Shown one piece after another: positions 15,592 to 23,997 of a DNA stretch of 64,000 nt; position 1 is the stretch's first letter; every line of letters begins with the position of its first letter. The notes beneath the pieces are model-generated. The model did not search any database. It was given only the letters and a program-made list of their open reading frames with translations, and was not told the origin of the DNA. The translations under genes and the position numbers were made by a program. This stretch comes from an uncultured Tenacibaculum sp. GTDB lineage: Bacteria; Bacteroidota; Bacteroidia; Flavobacteriales; Flavobacteriaceae. Where the stretch lies: NCBI GenBank assembly GCA_947496185.1, contig CANMCD010000007.1, positions 149,620 through 213,619 on the forward strand, written 5' to 3'.

Positions 15592-18500
15592 ATGATTCAT
15601 TTCTTTGGAAACGCAAACAGCAAGGTTTTTGCTGTTCAAACAACAGAAGAATTAAGTAATGAAACGATTTCGAAGCTTACTTGGTTATTTGGAAACCAAT
15701 CAATAATAAACGCGGCGTCTCTCGACGCCTTTTTTGTTGGCCCACGAGCAGCAATGATTACTCCATGGAGTACCAATGCAGTCGAAATCACACAAAACAT
15801 GGGGATATCTGGAATCATCCGAATCGAGGAATTTAAGCAGGTAGCTGAAGATTATACCGATTATGATGCGATGATTTTTCAAAAGTTTACGGAACTTAAT
15901 CAAGAGACATTCACCATCAATATTCAACCAGAACCTATTATTGAAATTGACAACATAGCCGAATACAATGAAAAAGAAGGTTTGGCTTTAAGTGAGGAGG
16001 AAGTTAATTACTTAGAAGAAGTCTCAAACAAGATAGGAAGAAAGTTAACCGATTCAGAAGTATTTGGTTTTTCTCAGATTAACTCTGAACATTGCCGTCA
16101 TAAAATATTTAACGGTACGTTTGTAATAGATGGAGTTGAACAACCTACCTCATTGTTTAAATTAATAAAAGAAACATCCAAACAGCACCCTAATGATATT
16201 GTTTCTGCATATAAAGATAATGTTGCTTTTATAAAAGGGCCAGTAGTAGAACAATTTGCTCCTAAAAACAATTATAAGCCTGATTATTATGAGGTTAAAG
16301 ATTTTGAATCTGTTATTTCTTTAAAAGCAGAAACACATAATTTCCCAACCACTGTAGAACCTTTTAATGGAGCTGCAACTGGATCTGGAGGGGAAATTCG
16401 AGACCGTTTAGCTGGAGGTAAAGGATCTATTCCATTAGCTGGTACAGCAGTTTATATGACATCTTATTCTCGACTGGAAGAAAATAGACCGTGGGAACAA
16501 GCAATGGATGAAAGAGCATGGCTATATCAAACACCTCTTGATATTTTAATAAAAGCATCCAATGGAGCGTCTGACTTCGGAAATAAGTTTGGACAGCCTC
16601 TTATTTGTGGTTCTGTATTGACATTTGAACACGAAGAGGATGCTAGAAAGCTTGGGTTTGATAAAGTAATTATGCAAGCTGGTGGAATTGGTTATGGAAA
16701 AAAAAGCCAAGCAATCAAAGACGCGCCAAAAGAAGGCGATCAAATCGTTATCTTAGGAGGAGATAACTATAGAATTGGTATGGGAGGAGCAGCTGTTTCT
16801 TCTGCTGATACAGGGGAATTTTCATCGGGCATTGAATTAAACGCAATTCAACGTTCAAATCCTGAAATGCAAAAAAGAGCAGCAAATACAGTACGTGCTA
16901 TGGTTGAAAGTGATGAGAATACTATTGTTTCTATTCACGATCATGGAGCTGGAGGTCATTTAAACTGTCTTTCCGAATTAGTTGAAGACATTGGAGGTGA
17001 TATTGATTTGGACCAACTTCCCGTTGGAGACCCTACCCTATCAGATAAAGAAATCATAGGGAATGAGTCTCAAGAACGTATGGGGTTAGTCATTGCTGAA
17101 AATCATATCAATAAACTTACTAAAATAGCAGAGCGTGAACGTTCGCCAATATATACGGTAGGAAAAGTTACAGGTGATCATAGATTTACTTTTGAATCTA
17201 AGTCTAAAGGAAACAAACCTATGGATTTAGCTTTGGAGGATATGTTTGGAAGCTCTCCTAAAACTACTATGGTTGATAAGACCTTAGAAAGAAGTTACAA
17301 CGAATTAGATTATTCCAAAGAAAACTTTGTCGAATATCTAAAGCAAGTTTTACAATTAGAGGCTGTTGCTTGTAAAGACTGGTTAACCAATAAGGTTGAT
17401 CGTTGTGTCGGAGGAAAAGTAGCGAAACAACAATGTGTAGGAGCGTTACAAATTCCTTTAAATAATGTAGGTGTTATGGCACTTGATTATAAAGGAAAAG
17501 AAGGTATTGCCACTACTATCGGTCACTCCCCTATTTCTGGATTAATAGATCCGATAGCTGGAAGTAAAAATTCTATTGCTGAAGCGTTAACTAACATTGT
17601 TTGGGCTCCGTTAAAAGACGGGCTTCAGTCAGTTTCATTATCAGCAAATTGGATGTGGCCTTGTAAAAATGAAGGAGAAGATGCACGTTTGTATGAAGCT
17701 GTAAAAGCAGTTTCAGAATTTGCTATTGATCTTGGAGTCAATGTTCCTACGGGAAAAGACTCCTTATCAATGAAACAAAAATATCCGAAGGATGAAGTGA
17801 TCGCTCCTGGAACAGTAATCATTTCTGCAGCAGGAAATTGTAATGATATTTCAAAAGTTGTTGAACCAGTATTTCAATTAGATAAAGGAAATATTTATTA
17901 TATAAATTTATCTCAAGATAAATTTAAATTAGGCGGTAGTTCGTTTGCTCAAGTACAAAATAAAATTGGAAATGAAGCTCCAACTATTCAAAATGCCGAA
18001 CAGTTTAAGAACACCTTTAATAGTATTCAAGAGTTAATAAGGGAAGGTAAAATTGTTGCAGGACATGATGTCTCATCAGGTGGATTAATCACTACCCTAT
18101 TAGAATTATGTTTTGCAGATGTAAATATAGGTGCCAACCTTGATCTAACAGGTCTAAATGAAACGGATACAATAAAGTTACTATTTGCAGAAAATTCAGG
18201 TATTATTTTTCAAACAACGGATGAAACGATCGAAACAATTTTATCTGCACAAAATATAGCGTTTTTTAATATTGGTAGCGTTGTTGAATCTGATAGACTA
18301 AATATCAAAAATGATGCTGATAACTTTGCTTTATCTATCTCTGAGATGAGAGACGTATGGTACAAAACATCTTACTTGTTAGATAATAAACAAACAGCTA
18401 AAGGTTTAGCAAAAGATCGTTTTGATAATTATAAAAATCAGCCTTTAAAGTTTAACTTCCCTACTCATTTTAATGGGAAAATAGCAGATACTGTAGGTAC

Positions 18501-19260
18501 AGTTACTCAAAGACCTAAAGCAGCGATAATAAGAGAGAAAGGCTCGAATTCTGAACGTGAAATGGCCAACGCAATGTATTTAGCTGGTTTTGATGTAAAG
18601 GACGTTCACATGACTGACTTAATTTCAGGACGTGAAACCTTAGAAGATATCCAATTTATTGGAGCCGTAGGAGGATTCTCTAATTCAGATGTTTTAGGTT
18701 CAGCCAAAGGATGGGCTGGTGCATTCTTATATAATGAGAAAGCCAACGCAACACTAAAAAAGTTTTTTGCTAGACCTGATACATTGTCTGTTGGAATTTG
18801 TAATGGTTGTCAATTATGGATGGAATTAGAACTTATTAATCCAGAACATAAAGTACACGGTAAATTGGTACATAATGATTCGTTAAAACACGAAAGTTCA
18901 TTTACTTCTGTTAAAATTGGAGAAAATAATTCAATAATGTTATCTTCATTAGCAGGAACTGAGCTTGGAGTTTGGATTTCACACGGTGAAGGAAAATTTG
19001 ATTTACCTGAATCTGAAGAAAATTATAACATTATTGCAAAATACGCTTATGAAGGATATCCAAATAATCCTAATGGATCTGATTATAATACAGCCATGAT
19101 GTGTGATAGTAGTGGAAGACATTTAGTTACAATGCCTCACATTGAGCGTTCTATTTTTCAATGGAATTGGGCAAATTATCCAAACGATAGAGCCGATGAA
19201 GTATCGCCATGGATTGAAGCATTTGTAAATGCAAGAAAATGGATTGAAAACACTATGTAA
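15592..19260 (+). CDS. purL: Phosphoribosylformylglycinamidine synthase (long PurL)
   Basis: A 1222-aa single-chain FGAM synthase for step four of de novo purine synthesis: FGAR + glutamine + ATP to FGAM. The N-terminal domain starts MIHFFGNANSKVFAVQT; the synthetase core has FSQINSEHCRHKIFNGTF, SLKAETHNFPTTVEPFNGAATGSGGEIRD and DHGAGGHLNCLSELVE. The C-terminal glutamine amidotransferase carries the nucleophile Cys in SVGICNGCQLWMEL and a distal ISHGEGKF. Length agrees with the long type of Proteobacteria and Bacteroidota. It is monocistronic, between two terminators. Confidence 0.98.
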   Translation: MIHFFGNANSKVFAVQTTEELSNETISKLTWLFGNQSIINAASLDAFFVGPRAAMITPWSTNAVEITQNMGISGIIRIEEFKQVAEDYTDYDAMIFQKFTELNQETFTINIQPEPIIEIDNIAEYNEKEGLALSEEEVNYLEEVSNKIGRKLTDSEVFGFSQINSEHCRHKIFNGTFVIDGVEQPTSLFKLIKETSKQHPNDIVSAYKDNVAFIKGPVVEQFAPKNNYKPDYYEVKDFESVISLKAETHNFPTTVEPFNGAATGSGGEIRDRLAGGKGSIPLAGTAVYMTSYSRLEENRPWEQAMDERAWLYQTPLDILIKASNGASDFGNKFGQPLICGSVLTFEHEEDARKLGFDKVIMQAGGIGYGKKSQAIKDAPKEGDQIVILGGDNYRIGMGGAAVSSADTGEFSSGIELNAIQRSNPEMQKRAANTVRAMVESDENTIVSIHDHGAGGHLNCLSELVEDIGGDIDLDQLPVGDPTLSDKEIIGNESQERMGLVIAENHINKLTKIAERERSPIYTVGKVTGDHRFTFESKSKGNKPMDLALEDMFGSSPKTTMVDKTLERSYNELDYSKENFVEYLKQVLQLEAVACKDWLTNKVDRCVGGKVAKQQCVGALQIPLNNVGVMALDYKGKEGIATTIGHSPISGLIDPIAGSKNSIAEALTNIVWAPLKDGLQSVSLSANWMWPCKNEGEDARLYEAVKAVSEFAIDLGVNVPTGKDSLSMKQKYPKDEVIAPGTVIISAAGNCNDISKVVEPVFQLDKGNIYYINLSQDKFKLGGSSFAQVQNKIGNEAPTIQNAEQFKNTFNSIQELIREGKIVAGHDVSSGGLITTLLELCFADVNIGANLDLTGLNETDTIKLLFAENSGIIFQTTDETIETILSAQNIAFFNIGSVVESDRLNIKNDADNFALSISEMRDVWYKTSYLLDNKQTAKGLAKDRFDNYKNQPLKFNFPTHFNGKIADTVGTVTQRPKAAIIREKGSNSEREMANAMYLAGFDVKDVHMTDLISGRETLEDIQFIGAVGGFSNSDVLGSAKGWAGAFLYNEKANATLKKFFARPDTLSVGICNGCQLWMELELINPEHKVHGKLVHNDSLKHESSFTSVKIGENNSIMLSSLAGTELGVWISHGEGKFDLPESEENYNIIAKYAYEGYPNNPNGSDYNTAMMCDSSGRHLVTMPHIERSIFQWNWANYPNDRADEVSPWIEAFVNARKWIENTM

Positions 19261-19370
19261 CAAATGTTACATTCACTAAACGTCATATTGATAAATTTGT
19301 GAATAGATATCTAATATTTATTAGTCTTTTAGAAGGGTTAGATTAATAATATTATATATAATTAATAATT

Positions 19371-19403
19371 AAGGGGTGGTCTATTTAAGACGACCTCTTT
19401 TTT
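19371..19403 (+). terminator. purL terminator
   Basis: AAGGGGTGGTC (19371-19381) pairs with GACGACCTCTT (19389-19399) with one mismatch and a G-T pair, followed by a run of T. It lies about 110 bp after the purL stop. Confidence 0.65.
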
Positions 19404-19464
19404 ATACTGCTTAATTAAATCAAATACTTCTCTATAAATTATAAAAAATACGATGTTATTTAAT

Positions 19465-19621
19465 TGAACTTATCTTGACTTTTTCTATTTCCTAAAAAAT
19501 AGCTGAAGTTCGCCCATATTTTGTTACTTATTTTATTCATAGCGCTACTATGACTTTCAAAAAGTGCCTCATCTGGTCAAATTTCATTTTCGGTTAAAAA
19601 CAAAAAGTCAAGATGAGTTCA
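19465..19621. repeat. 157-bp palindromic element, MITE-like
   Basis: The ends are a 20-bp inverted repeat with one mismatch (19465-19484 and 19602-19621; the arm reads TGAACTTATCTTGACTTTTT). The middle is also dyad-symmetric: CATAG (19538-19542) and CTATG (19548-19552) sit at the centre, and the arms between show diverged complementarity (for example ATGGGCGAACTTC read outward on the left against CTGGTCAAATTTC on the right). The whole therefore folds as one long imperfect hairpin. No ORF is inside. This fits a miniature inverted-repeat element or an interspersed palindromic repeat; genome copy number would tell. Confidence 0.6.
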
Positions 19622-19769
19622 TTGAAAATGCCCTTAAGAGAAATATTCCATTACCTAAATTTTAAATAGTTGTCTGGGGTTCTTTTAAAATATCTACAGT
19701 TTACTTAAACTAAGTGATTTCGTTATAAATAATACATATATGGTTTAAGTTAGTTGAGTTTTTAAAATA

Positions 19770-19818
19770 TTTACACATGTAAATTACTAAAATAAATAAG
19801 TGTGTTTACAATTGTAAT
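19770..19818. promoter_or_regulatory. Two TTTACA-N2-TGTAAA type dyads
   Basis: TTTACA-CA-TGTAAA at 19770-19783 and TTTACA-AT-TGTAAT at 19805-19818. Both share the half-site of the perfect dyad at 19897-19916 and are candidate operators for the downstream HTH protein. Confidence 0.45.
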
Positions 19819-19896
19819 ATAAATAAAATTCCTCTTGTTTAAGTATTCTTAATAATTTAAGGCACTCATTTAAAATTAGATTGACTTAAATTGTCA

Positions 19897-19916
19897 TGAT
19901 TTACATATGTAAATCA
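19897..19916. promoter_or_regulatory. 20-bp perfect palindrome, candidate operator
   Basis: A perfect 20-bp dyad built on TTTACA-TA-TGTAAA (core 19900-19913), extended by TGA/TCA on the outer sides. It is the best copy of the motif that recurs in this intergenic region and over the start of the HTH gene. Confidence 0.55.
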
Positions 19917-20002
19917 CCTTGTTTAATATTCTTAATTGTAAATATTGATAACATAAGATTTTAGGAAATATATCTTCTATTTAAGTATAAATAATAATCC
20001 AA

Positions 20003-20026
20003 TAATATTACTTCAAAGTATTATTA
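20003..20026. promoter_or_regulatory. 24-bp dyad centred on ACTT-CA-AAGT
   Basis: TAATATTACTT (20003-20013) and AAGTATTATTA (20016-20026) are complementary at 10 of 11 positions. The inner ACTT/AAGT recalls the AAAGT...ACTTT dyads at 20829-20863 in the opposite orientation. Confidence 0.35.
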
Positions 20027-20406
20027 TACTCTCCAAATAATAGTTAAGTATCCCTATATGTGATTTTTATAGTGATATTTCAGTAAAATAAGCTCTCTAA
20101 GGGATAAATACAATCAAACTGGCTATATTCTATTATAAATAAGATTAGCTGATTTAAATTACTTTATATCTATCTATACAGCGATTATTTGTTAGTATTA
20201 TAAAAACGTATTAGCTTATTATTTATGTTAAATCCTATGGTATTAAAAAAACTATACGATTATCAATACTATTCATCTATAGAAATCTTGATTTCACCGT
20301 AAAAAAAGTACCTTTTGTATAATGTGATTAAAAATTAAACAGAATCCCTCTTTCTTTGCTCCATATAGTAATTACTTGATATGTATATATTTATTAAAAA
20401 AATATA

Positions 20407-20420
20407 ATTACATATGTAAA
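20407..20420. promoter_or_regulatory. TTACATATGTAA dyad, candidate operator
   Basis: A 12-bp perfect palindrome (20408-20419), with the same TTACA-TA-TGTAA core as the 20-bp site at 19897-19916. Confidence 0.45.
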
Positions 20421-20609
20421 ATATTTAAAATTAATAGTCAATATTTCTCTATTATAACGAAATAAAATAGTATGTTTAACTAGTCTATTTAGTATTTATA
20501 TTGAAAAAAGACTATTTTAAACCCGAAATTATTTGACTTAATGCTTACTAATGAATGATTCTATTCTACTTTAGTTGCAGTCCTAGTTATTTAAATTTAC
20601 ACTACACTT

Positions 20610-20642
20610 AAAATACTATAAAGATCTGATTTATAGTGTTTT
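20610..20642 (+). terminator. Terminator-like hairpin in the non-coding region
   Basis: ACTATAAA (20615-20622) and TTTATAGT (20630-20637) pair perfectly around a 7-nt loop, and the stem extends outward with AAAA/TTTT. It is followed by a T-rich stretch. If it acts as a terminator, an unannotated transcript would have to end here. Confidence 0.35.
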
Positions 20643-20686
20643 ATGTTTTGCTTGTGTTAGTAGTTAATATTTAACAACAATCAGTT

Positions 20687-20755
20687 TTTACTTTTGTAAA
20701 CCTCTTTTTTACATCAAAAACAACAGTTTATATTTGTAAAAACGAGATGTTTACA
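20687..20755. promoter_or_regulatory. Cluster of TTTAC/GTAAA half-sites
   Basis: TTTAC-N4-GTAAA at 20687-20700, TTTATA-TT-TGTAAA at 20727-20740 and a single TTTACA at 20750-20755. These degenerate copies of the operator-like motif lie 150-220 bp before the HTH promoter. Confidence 0.35.
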
Positions 20756-20828
20756 AAATATTTTAGGTTAACAATACTTCAATAAATAACAATAAAAACC
20801 TATTTTTCAGTTATTTATATTATTTTAT

Positions 20829-20863
20829 TTAAAGTAATACTTTAATTTAAAGTGTTACTTTAA
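20829..20863. promoter_or_regulatory. Twin 17-bp dyads upstream of the HTH promoter
   Basis: TTAAAGTAATACTTTAA (20829-20845, perfect with a one-base centre) and TTAAAGTGTTACTTTAA (20847-20863, one mismatch) are direct copies whose centres are 18 bp apart. The second ends 17 bp before the -33 TTG, a typical place for an activator, or for a repressor on the upstream side. Confidence 0.55.
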
Positions 20864-20880
20864 CAAATTAATCACACTTC

Positions 20881-20911
20881 TTGTTAATTCTCTATAAAAT
20901 TTATAACTTTG
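20881..20911 (+). promoter_or_regulatory. Promoter of the HTH regulator gene
   Basis: TTG (20881-20883), a 20-bp spacer and TAACTTTG (20904-20911). The in-frame TTG at 20909 lies inside the -7 element, so it cannot start the protein; the GTG at 20936 is the likely start. Confidence 0.65.
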
Positions 20912-20926
20912 GATAATATAACTAAA

Positions 20927-20940
20927 TTTACAAATGTGAA
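20927..20940. promoter_or_regulatory. Operator-like dyad over the HTH start codon
   Basis: TTTACA-AA-TGTGAA (one arm mismatch) spans the proposed GTG start and lies just after the expected transcription start. This placement suits autorepression. Confidence 0.45.
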
Positions 20941-21358
20941 TTCTATAGAGTTTATTTCAAGGCTACGAATTATTATCGATTATTATAATTTATCCTCGTC
21001 TACTTTTGCAGATGCCATAGAGGTACAAAGGTCAAGTATATCTCACCTCATGTCTGGGAGAAATAAACCTAGTTTAGATTTTGTAATGAAGGTAGTGGAT
21101 AAATTTCCAGAAGTTGATCTGTATTGGTTATTAAATGGTAATGGTAATTTTCCAAAAACAAAAAAGGAAGAAGAACTTAAGAAAACAATTACTAAAAAAA
21201 CTGCGGAAAAACCATCGCATAAAACACCTTCTCTATTCGCTCAAAACGAGCCAATGGACACTCAAGTTTCAAATACGCGATTCTCAGCGAATGGAAAAAA
21301 ATTAATAAAAGTAGTTCTTTTATATGATGATGGTACTTTTGAAGAGTTTAACAAATAA
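20936..21358 (+). CDS. Helix-turn-helix (XRE/Cro-CI type) regulator
   Basis: A 140-aa DNA-binding protein. The HTH domain covers about residues 1-65: FISRLRIIIDYYNLSSSTFADAIEVQRSSISHLMSGRNKPSLDFVMKVVDKFPEVDLYWLLNGNGNFP, a pattern common in Flavobacteriia. A Lys-rich linker (TKKEEELKKTITKKTAEK) is followed by a short C-terminal beta segment, KKLIKVVLLYDDGTFEEFNK, possibly for dimerisation. The GTG start is chosen because the longer frame begins within the promoter. Dyads of 14 bp over its start and upstream suggest it controls itself. Its other targets are unknown; the following methyltransferase gene has its own promoter. Confidence 0.85.
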   Translation: MNSIEFISRLRIIIDYYNLSSSTFADAIEVQRSSISHLMSGRNKPSLDFVMKVVDKFPEVDLYWLLNGNGNFPKTKKEEELKKTITKKTAEKPSHKTPSLFAQNEPMDTQVSNTRFSANGKKLIKVVLLYDDGTFEEFNK

Positions 21359-21392
21359 ATGGACTATTACAATTTAGGTAATAATCAAATAA

Positions 21393-21420
21393 TTGTTTTA
21401 CGCTTATTGATGTATTTTTG
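21393..21420 (+). promoter_or_regulatory. Promoter of the THUMP-like methyltransferase gene
   Basis: TTG (21393-21395), a 17-bp spacer and TATTTTTG (21413-21420), 38 bp before the ATG. Confidence 0.55.
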
Positions 21421-21458
21421 TCTCAATCAATGTTACTTCATTATTCTTAGTAAACAGT

Positions 21459-22640
21459 ATGAATATAGAAATATTAAAATCAGAAGTTCAAGAGTTTATA
21501 AATAATAATTTACAAACGAATATCAATAAACTAATCTTAAAAGGTAGTCCTTTTAAGAATATAACGATACAAGAACTTGCAAACCAGATTATAGCTAAAC
21601 AAAAGTCAAAGCATAAACTCCCTTCTTGGTTTAATACTTCAAATATTTTTTATCCGTCAAAACTAAATATCGAACAAACATCTTCCGAAATAACAGCTAA
21701 TTATAAATTGAGACTTATAAACGGAAAATCAATCATTGATCTTACCGGCGGGTTTGGAGTAGATTCTTTTTATTTTTCTAAAACTTTTGATCAAGTTATT
21801 CATTGTGAAATAGACGAGTATTTATCTGAAATAGCCAACCATAATTTCAATAAACTTCAAAATAATAATATTAAAACAGTTTCTACCAATGGTATTGAAT
21901 TTCTTATAAACACCAACAACAATTATGATTTTATTTATGCGGATCCTTGTAGGAGAAATGATAAAAAAGGAAAAGTTTTTTTGTTTAGAGATTGTTTACC
22001 GAATATACCTGACAATTTAGATTTATTATTTTCAAAGTCAAATAATGTACTCATAAAAAGTTCTCCAATTCTTGATATTTCACAAGCCATTAATGAATTA
22101 GAGCATGTTAAAGAAGTTCATATTTTGGCAGTTAAAAATGAAGTAAAAGAATTACTTTTTTTACTCGAGAAAAGTTATGATGATAAAGTACTTATTAGTA
22201 CTCATAATATAACGAAGGATACTACTGATGTGTTTAGTTTTATAAAAAATGATGAAACTAACGCTATTTATGATTTCCCTAAAAAATATATTTATGAACC
22301 GAATGCTGCTATTCTAAAATCAGGTGGCTTTCAACAAGTTTCTATTAAATTTGATATTTCAAAACTACACCAAAATTCACATTTATATACTTCAGAAAAA
22401 TTTATAGAAAAATTTCCAGGGAGATCATTTAAAATTTTGAATTCATTTTTATATAACAAAAAAACTTTCCGAAAGTATATACCCCAAAAAACGAAAGCAA
22501 ATATTACCACTCGGAATTTTCCTAAAACTGTTGAACAAATTAGAAAAGAAACTAAATTATTAGATGGTGGTGATAAGTACTTGTTTTTTACTACAAATAT
22601 AGCTCATAAACTGATTGTTATTGAATGCGAAAAATACTAA
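21459..22640 (+). CDS. Class I SAM-dependent methyltransferase, THUMP-like domain
   Basis: A 393-aa methyltransferase of the Bacteroidota PG_1098-like type. Residues about 1-75 are a helical N-terminal domain, the Rossmann core has motif I IDLTGGFGVDSFYFSK near residue 90 and a motif IV-like FIYADPCRRNDKKGK near 160, and the C-terminal part after about 320 fits the THUMP-like domain of this family (FPGRSFKILNSFLYNKKTFRKYIPQKTKANITTRNFP). The DPxRR motif and this domain point to RNA, probably rRNA or tRNA, as substrate, but the target is not established. It ends 5 bp before the convergent pepE stop. Confidence 0.88.
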   Translation: MNIEILKSEVQEFINNNLQTNINKLILKGSPFKNITIQELANQIIAKQKSKHKLPSWFNTSNIFYPSKLNIEQTSSEITANYKLRLINGKSIIDLTGGFGVDSFYFSKTFDQVIHCEIDEYLSEIANHNFNKLQNNNIKTVSTNGIEFLINTNNNYDFIYADPCRRNDKKGKVFLFRDCLPNIPDNLDLLFSKSNNVLIKSSPILDISQAINELEHVKEVHILAVKNEVKELLFLLEKSYDDKVLISTHNITKDTTDVFSFIKNDETNAIYDFPKKYIYEPNAAILKSGGFQQVSIKFDISKLHQNSHLYTSEKFIEKFPGRSFKILNSFLYNKKTFRKYIPQKTKANITTRNFPKTVEQIRKETKLLDGGDKYLFFTTNIAHKLIVIECEKY

Positions 22641-22645
22641 TCTGT

Positions 22646-23347
22646 TTACAAATCAATTTCTTGATTACTGAGTAATTCAACAGGTTTCTGATTCCTTTGA
22701 AAAAGTCGAGCTGTGAGATTTCCTTTTAATACAATTTGACTGCCAGAAACTTCTAACCAGCTCCCTTCACGAAGTCCTAATACTGGTGTTTCATTGAATA
22801 TATGAAATTCTTTGATTCTAGTCTCTCGGGTTTCTCCCATGTGAGTAGAATCTGGATCAGGATCTAAATAATGAGCATTAATATTGAATGGTATGACACC
22901 TAAGGTTTCAAAACTAGGAGGATATACTATTGGCATATCATTCGTGTTTTTCATATTGACCCCACAAATATTACTTCCAGCACTCGTTCCTAAATAAGGA
23001 ACTCCTTTTTCTAACGTATTTTTAAGTACTTCTACAAGATTGTGTTTGTATAATTGAGTTACTAATTCAAAAGTATTACCTCCACCTGTGAAGATACCTT
23101 CCGCTTCAGTAATAGCTTTTTTAGGATTTTCATATTCGTGAATACCCTTAACGTCAATGTTTATTTTTTGAAATGCTTTTTTTGCTTTAGCAGTATATTC
23201 CTCATAGCTAATACCGCTGGGTCTAGCAAATGGAATAAATAAAATAGTCGATACGCCTTGAAAATGATTGGAAAGTTTATCTAATATATATTCAAGGTAT
23301 CCACTATTATGAACCGTTGAAGTACTAGCGATAATTATTTTTTTCAT
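22646..23347 (-). CDS. pepE: Dipeptidase E (peptidase S51)
   Basis: A 233-aa serine peptidase that cleaves Asp-X dipeptides. The fold is related to class I glutamine amidotransferases. The nucleophile Ser lies in VPYLGTSAGSNICG near residue 120, preceded by GIFTGGGNTFELV, and the following NINAHYLDPDPDSTHMGETRETRIKEF is strongly typical of PepE. Length matches the E. coli enzyme. Cyanophycinase is a relative, but the short length and the PDSTHxGETR block argue for PepE. A GGAGGA Shine-Dalgarno sequence, unusual here, and a TATTTTTG element (23364-23371) precede it. Cytoplasmic. Confidence 0.94.
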   Translation of the reverse strand: MKKIIIASTSTVHNSGYLEYILDKLSNHFQGVSTILFIPFARPSGISYEEYTAKAKKAFQKINIDVKGIHEYENPKKAITEAEGIFTGGGNTFELVTQLYKHNLVEVLKNTLEKGVPYLGTSAGSNICGVNMKNTNDMPIVYPPSFETLGVIPFNINAHYLDPDPDSTHMGETRETRIKEFHIFNETPVLGLREGSWLEVSGSQIVLKGNLTARLFQRNQKPVELLSNQEIDL

Positions 23348-23478
23348 TGAACTAACTTTCCTCCAAAAATAGTTATTTTATGCCAGTAAGCTTCTATTTT
23401 TTATAAAATCTATTGGGTGAAATTCATAGCATTTTTTGAAGTAAACCTTTAAGAAAACACGGTATTATTCAATACGAA

Positions 23479-23826
23479 TTATTCATCTTTCTTGTCACAC
23501 TCATCAACAGTTTCTTCAAAACATTTTTCACTGTTTCTTTTCTTTCTAAATCTCAAGTTATTACCTCCTCTATTTAACATTTTTTCCACGTCACTGGCAC
23601 TCACGTTTCTTTTAACGTTCGCTTTCTTTTTTGAAGTATTTTTTCCTGCTTTTTTAACAGAAGTGACTAAATCTAGTGATAATGAATTACCATCATCTAT
23701 ATCTTCTTTATCAGTCATATACTCAACACCATTTTCAATAATTACTTGTTGAGCATTTAATGAGGTTGTATTAAAGACAGTATATAAAACTAAGCTAACT
23801 ACTAATAATAAATTTGATGTTTTCAT
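23479..23826 (-). CDS. Small secreted protein, paralog A
   Basis: A 115-aa exported protein of no family I recognise. Signal peptide MKTSNLLLVVSLVLYTVFNTTSLNAQ, then QVIIENGVEYMTDKEDIDDGNSLSLDLVTSVKK, a Lys-rich stretch, NVSASDVEKMLNRG and a basic-acidic tail RKKRNSEKCFEETVDECDKK with two Cys seven residues apart. A second copy lies 171 bp upstream with the same order of blocks, so this is a local duplication. Mature size is about 90 residues, charged and probably largely disordered. No lipobox, T9SS domain or enzyme motif is seen. Function unknown. Confidence 0.72.
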   Translation of the reverse strand: MKTSNLLLVVSLVLYTVFNTTSLNAQQVIIENGVEYMTDKEDIDDGNSLSLDLVTSVKKAGKNTSKKKANVKRNVSASDVEKMLNRGGNNLRFRKKRNSEKCFEETVDECDKKDE

Positions 23827-23997
23827 TTTATAAGGTTTTAAATTATATTTTAAAAGATAACTTTTGACTGTTTTACTTTTAATTACACTTAAAGATATTA
23901 ATTAACAAGGGTAAATTATTTTTTATTAGCTTAGGCAAACGTTAAACAAGGTGAATTAATGTTAACTATCGGTGAATGTTTTTTTACAAACAAGCTC

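Larger units (their letters stand above)
19261..20935. other. 1.65-kb non-coding region
   Basis: No plausible gene is present between purL and the HTH regulator on either strand. The stretch is very AT-rich. It contains the purL terminator, the 157-bp palindromic element, a series of TTTACA-N2-TGTAAA dyads (19770, 19805, 19901, 20407, 20727 and others), a dyad at 20003-20026, a terminator-like hairpin at 20610-20642, twin 17-bp dyads at 20829-20863 and the regulator promoter. About 350 bp (20050-20400) hold nothing recognisable. Confidence 0.7.

Noticed and set aside
15453-15659. 68-aa frame before purL (MAAPFVECKGIILFFYK...)
   Set aside because: It begins in the 3' arm of a terminator and overlaps purL in another frame; no domain or signal.
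19770-20755. CRISPR array suggested by repeated TTTACATATGTAAA-like units
   Set aside because: The units are short dyads at irregular distances (35 to 500 bp) without repeat-spacer regularity, and no cas gene is present.
19261-20900. Origin of replication in the gene-free AT-rich region
   Set aside because: I saw no cluster of DnaA boxes (TTATCCACA-like) and no dnaA, dnaN or similar neighbour. GC skew could not be computed.
20909-20935. TTG start for the HTH regulator
   Set aside because: This TTG is part of the -7 element TAACTTTG, so it would not be transcribed. The in-frame GTG at 20936 fits better.
23492-23752. 86-aa frame antisense to small secreted paralog A
   Set aside because: A shadow frame: the minus strand has a signal peptide and a conserved paralog, the plus strand has neither.
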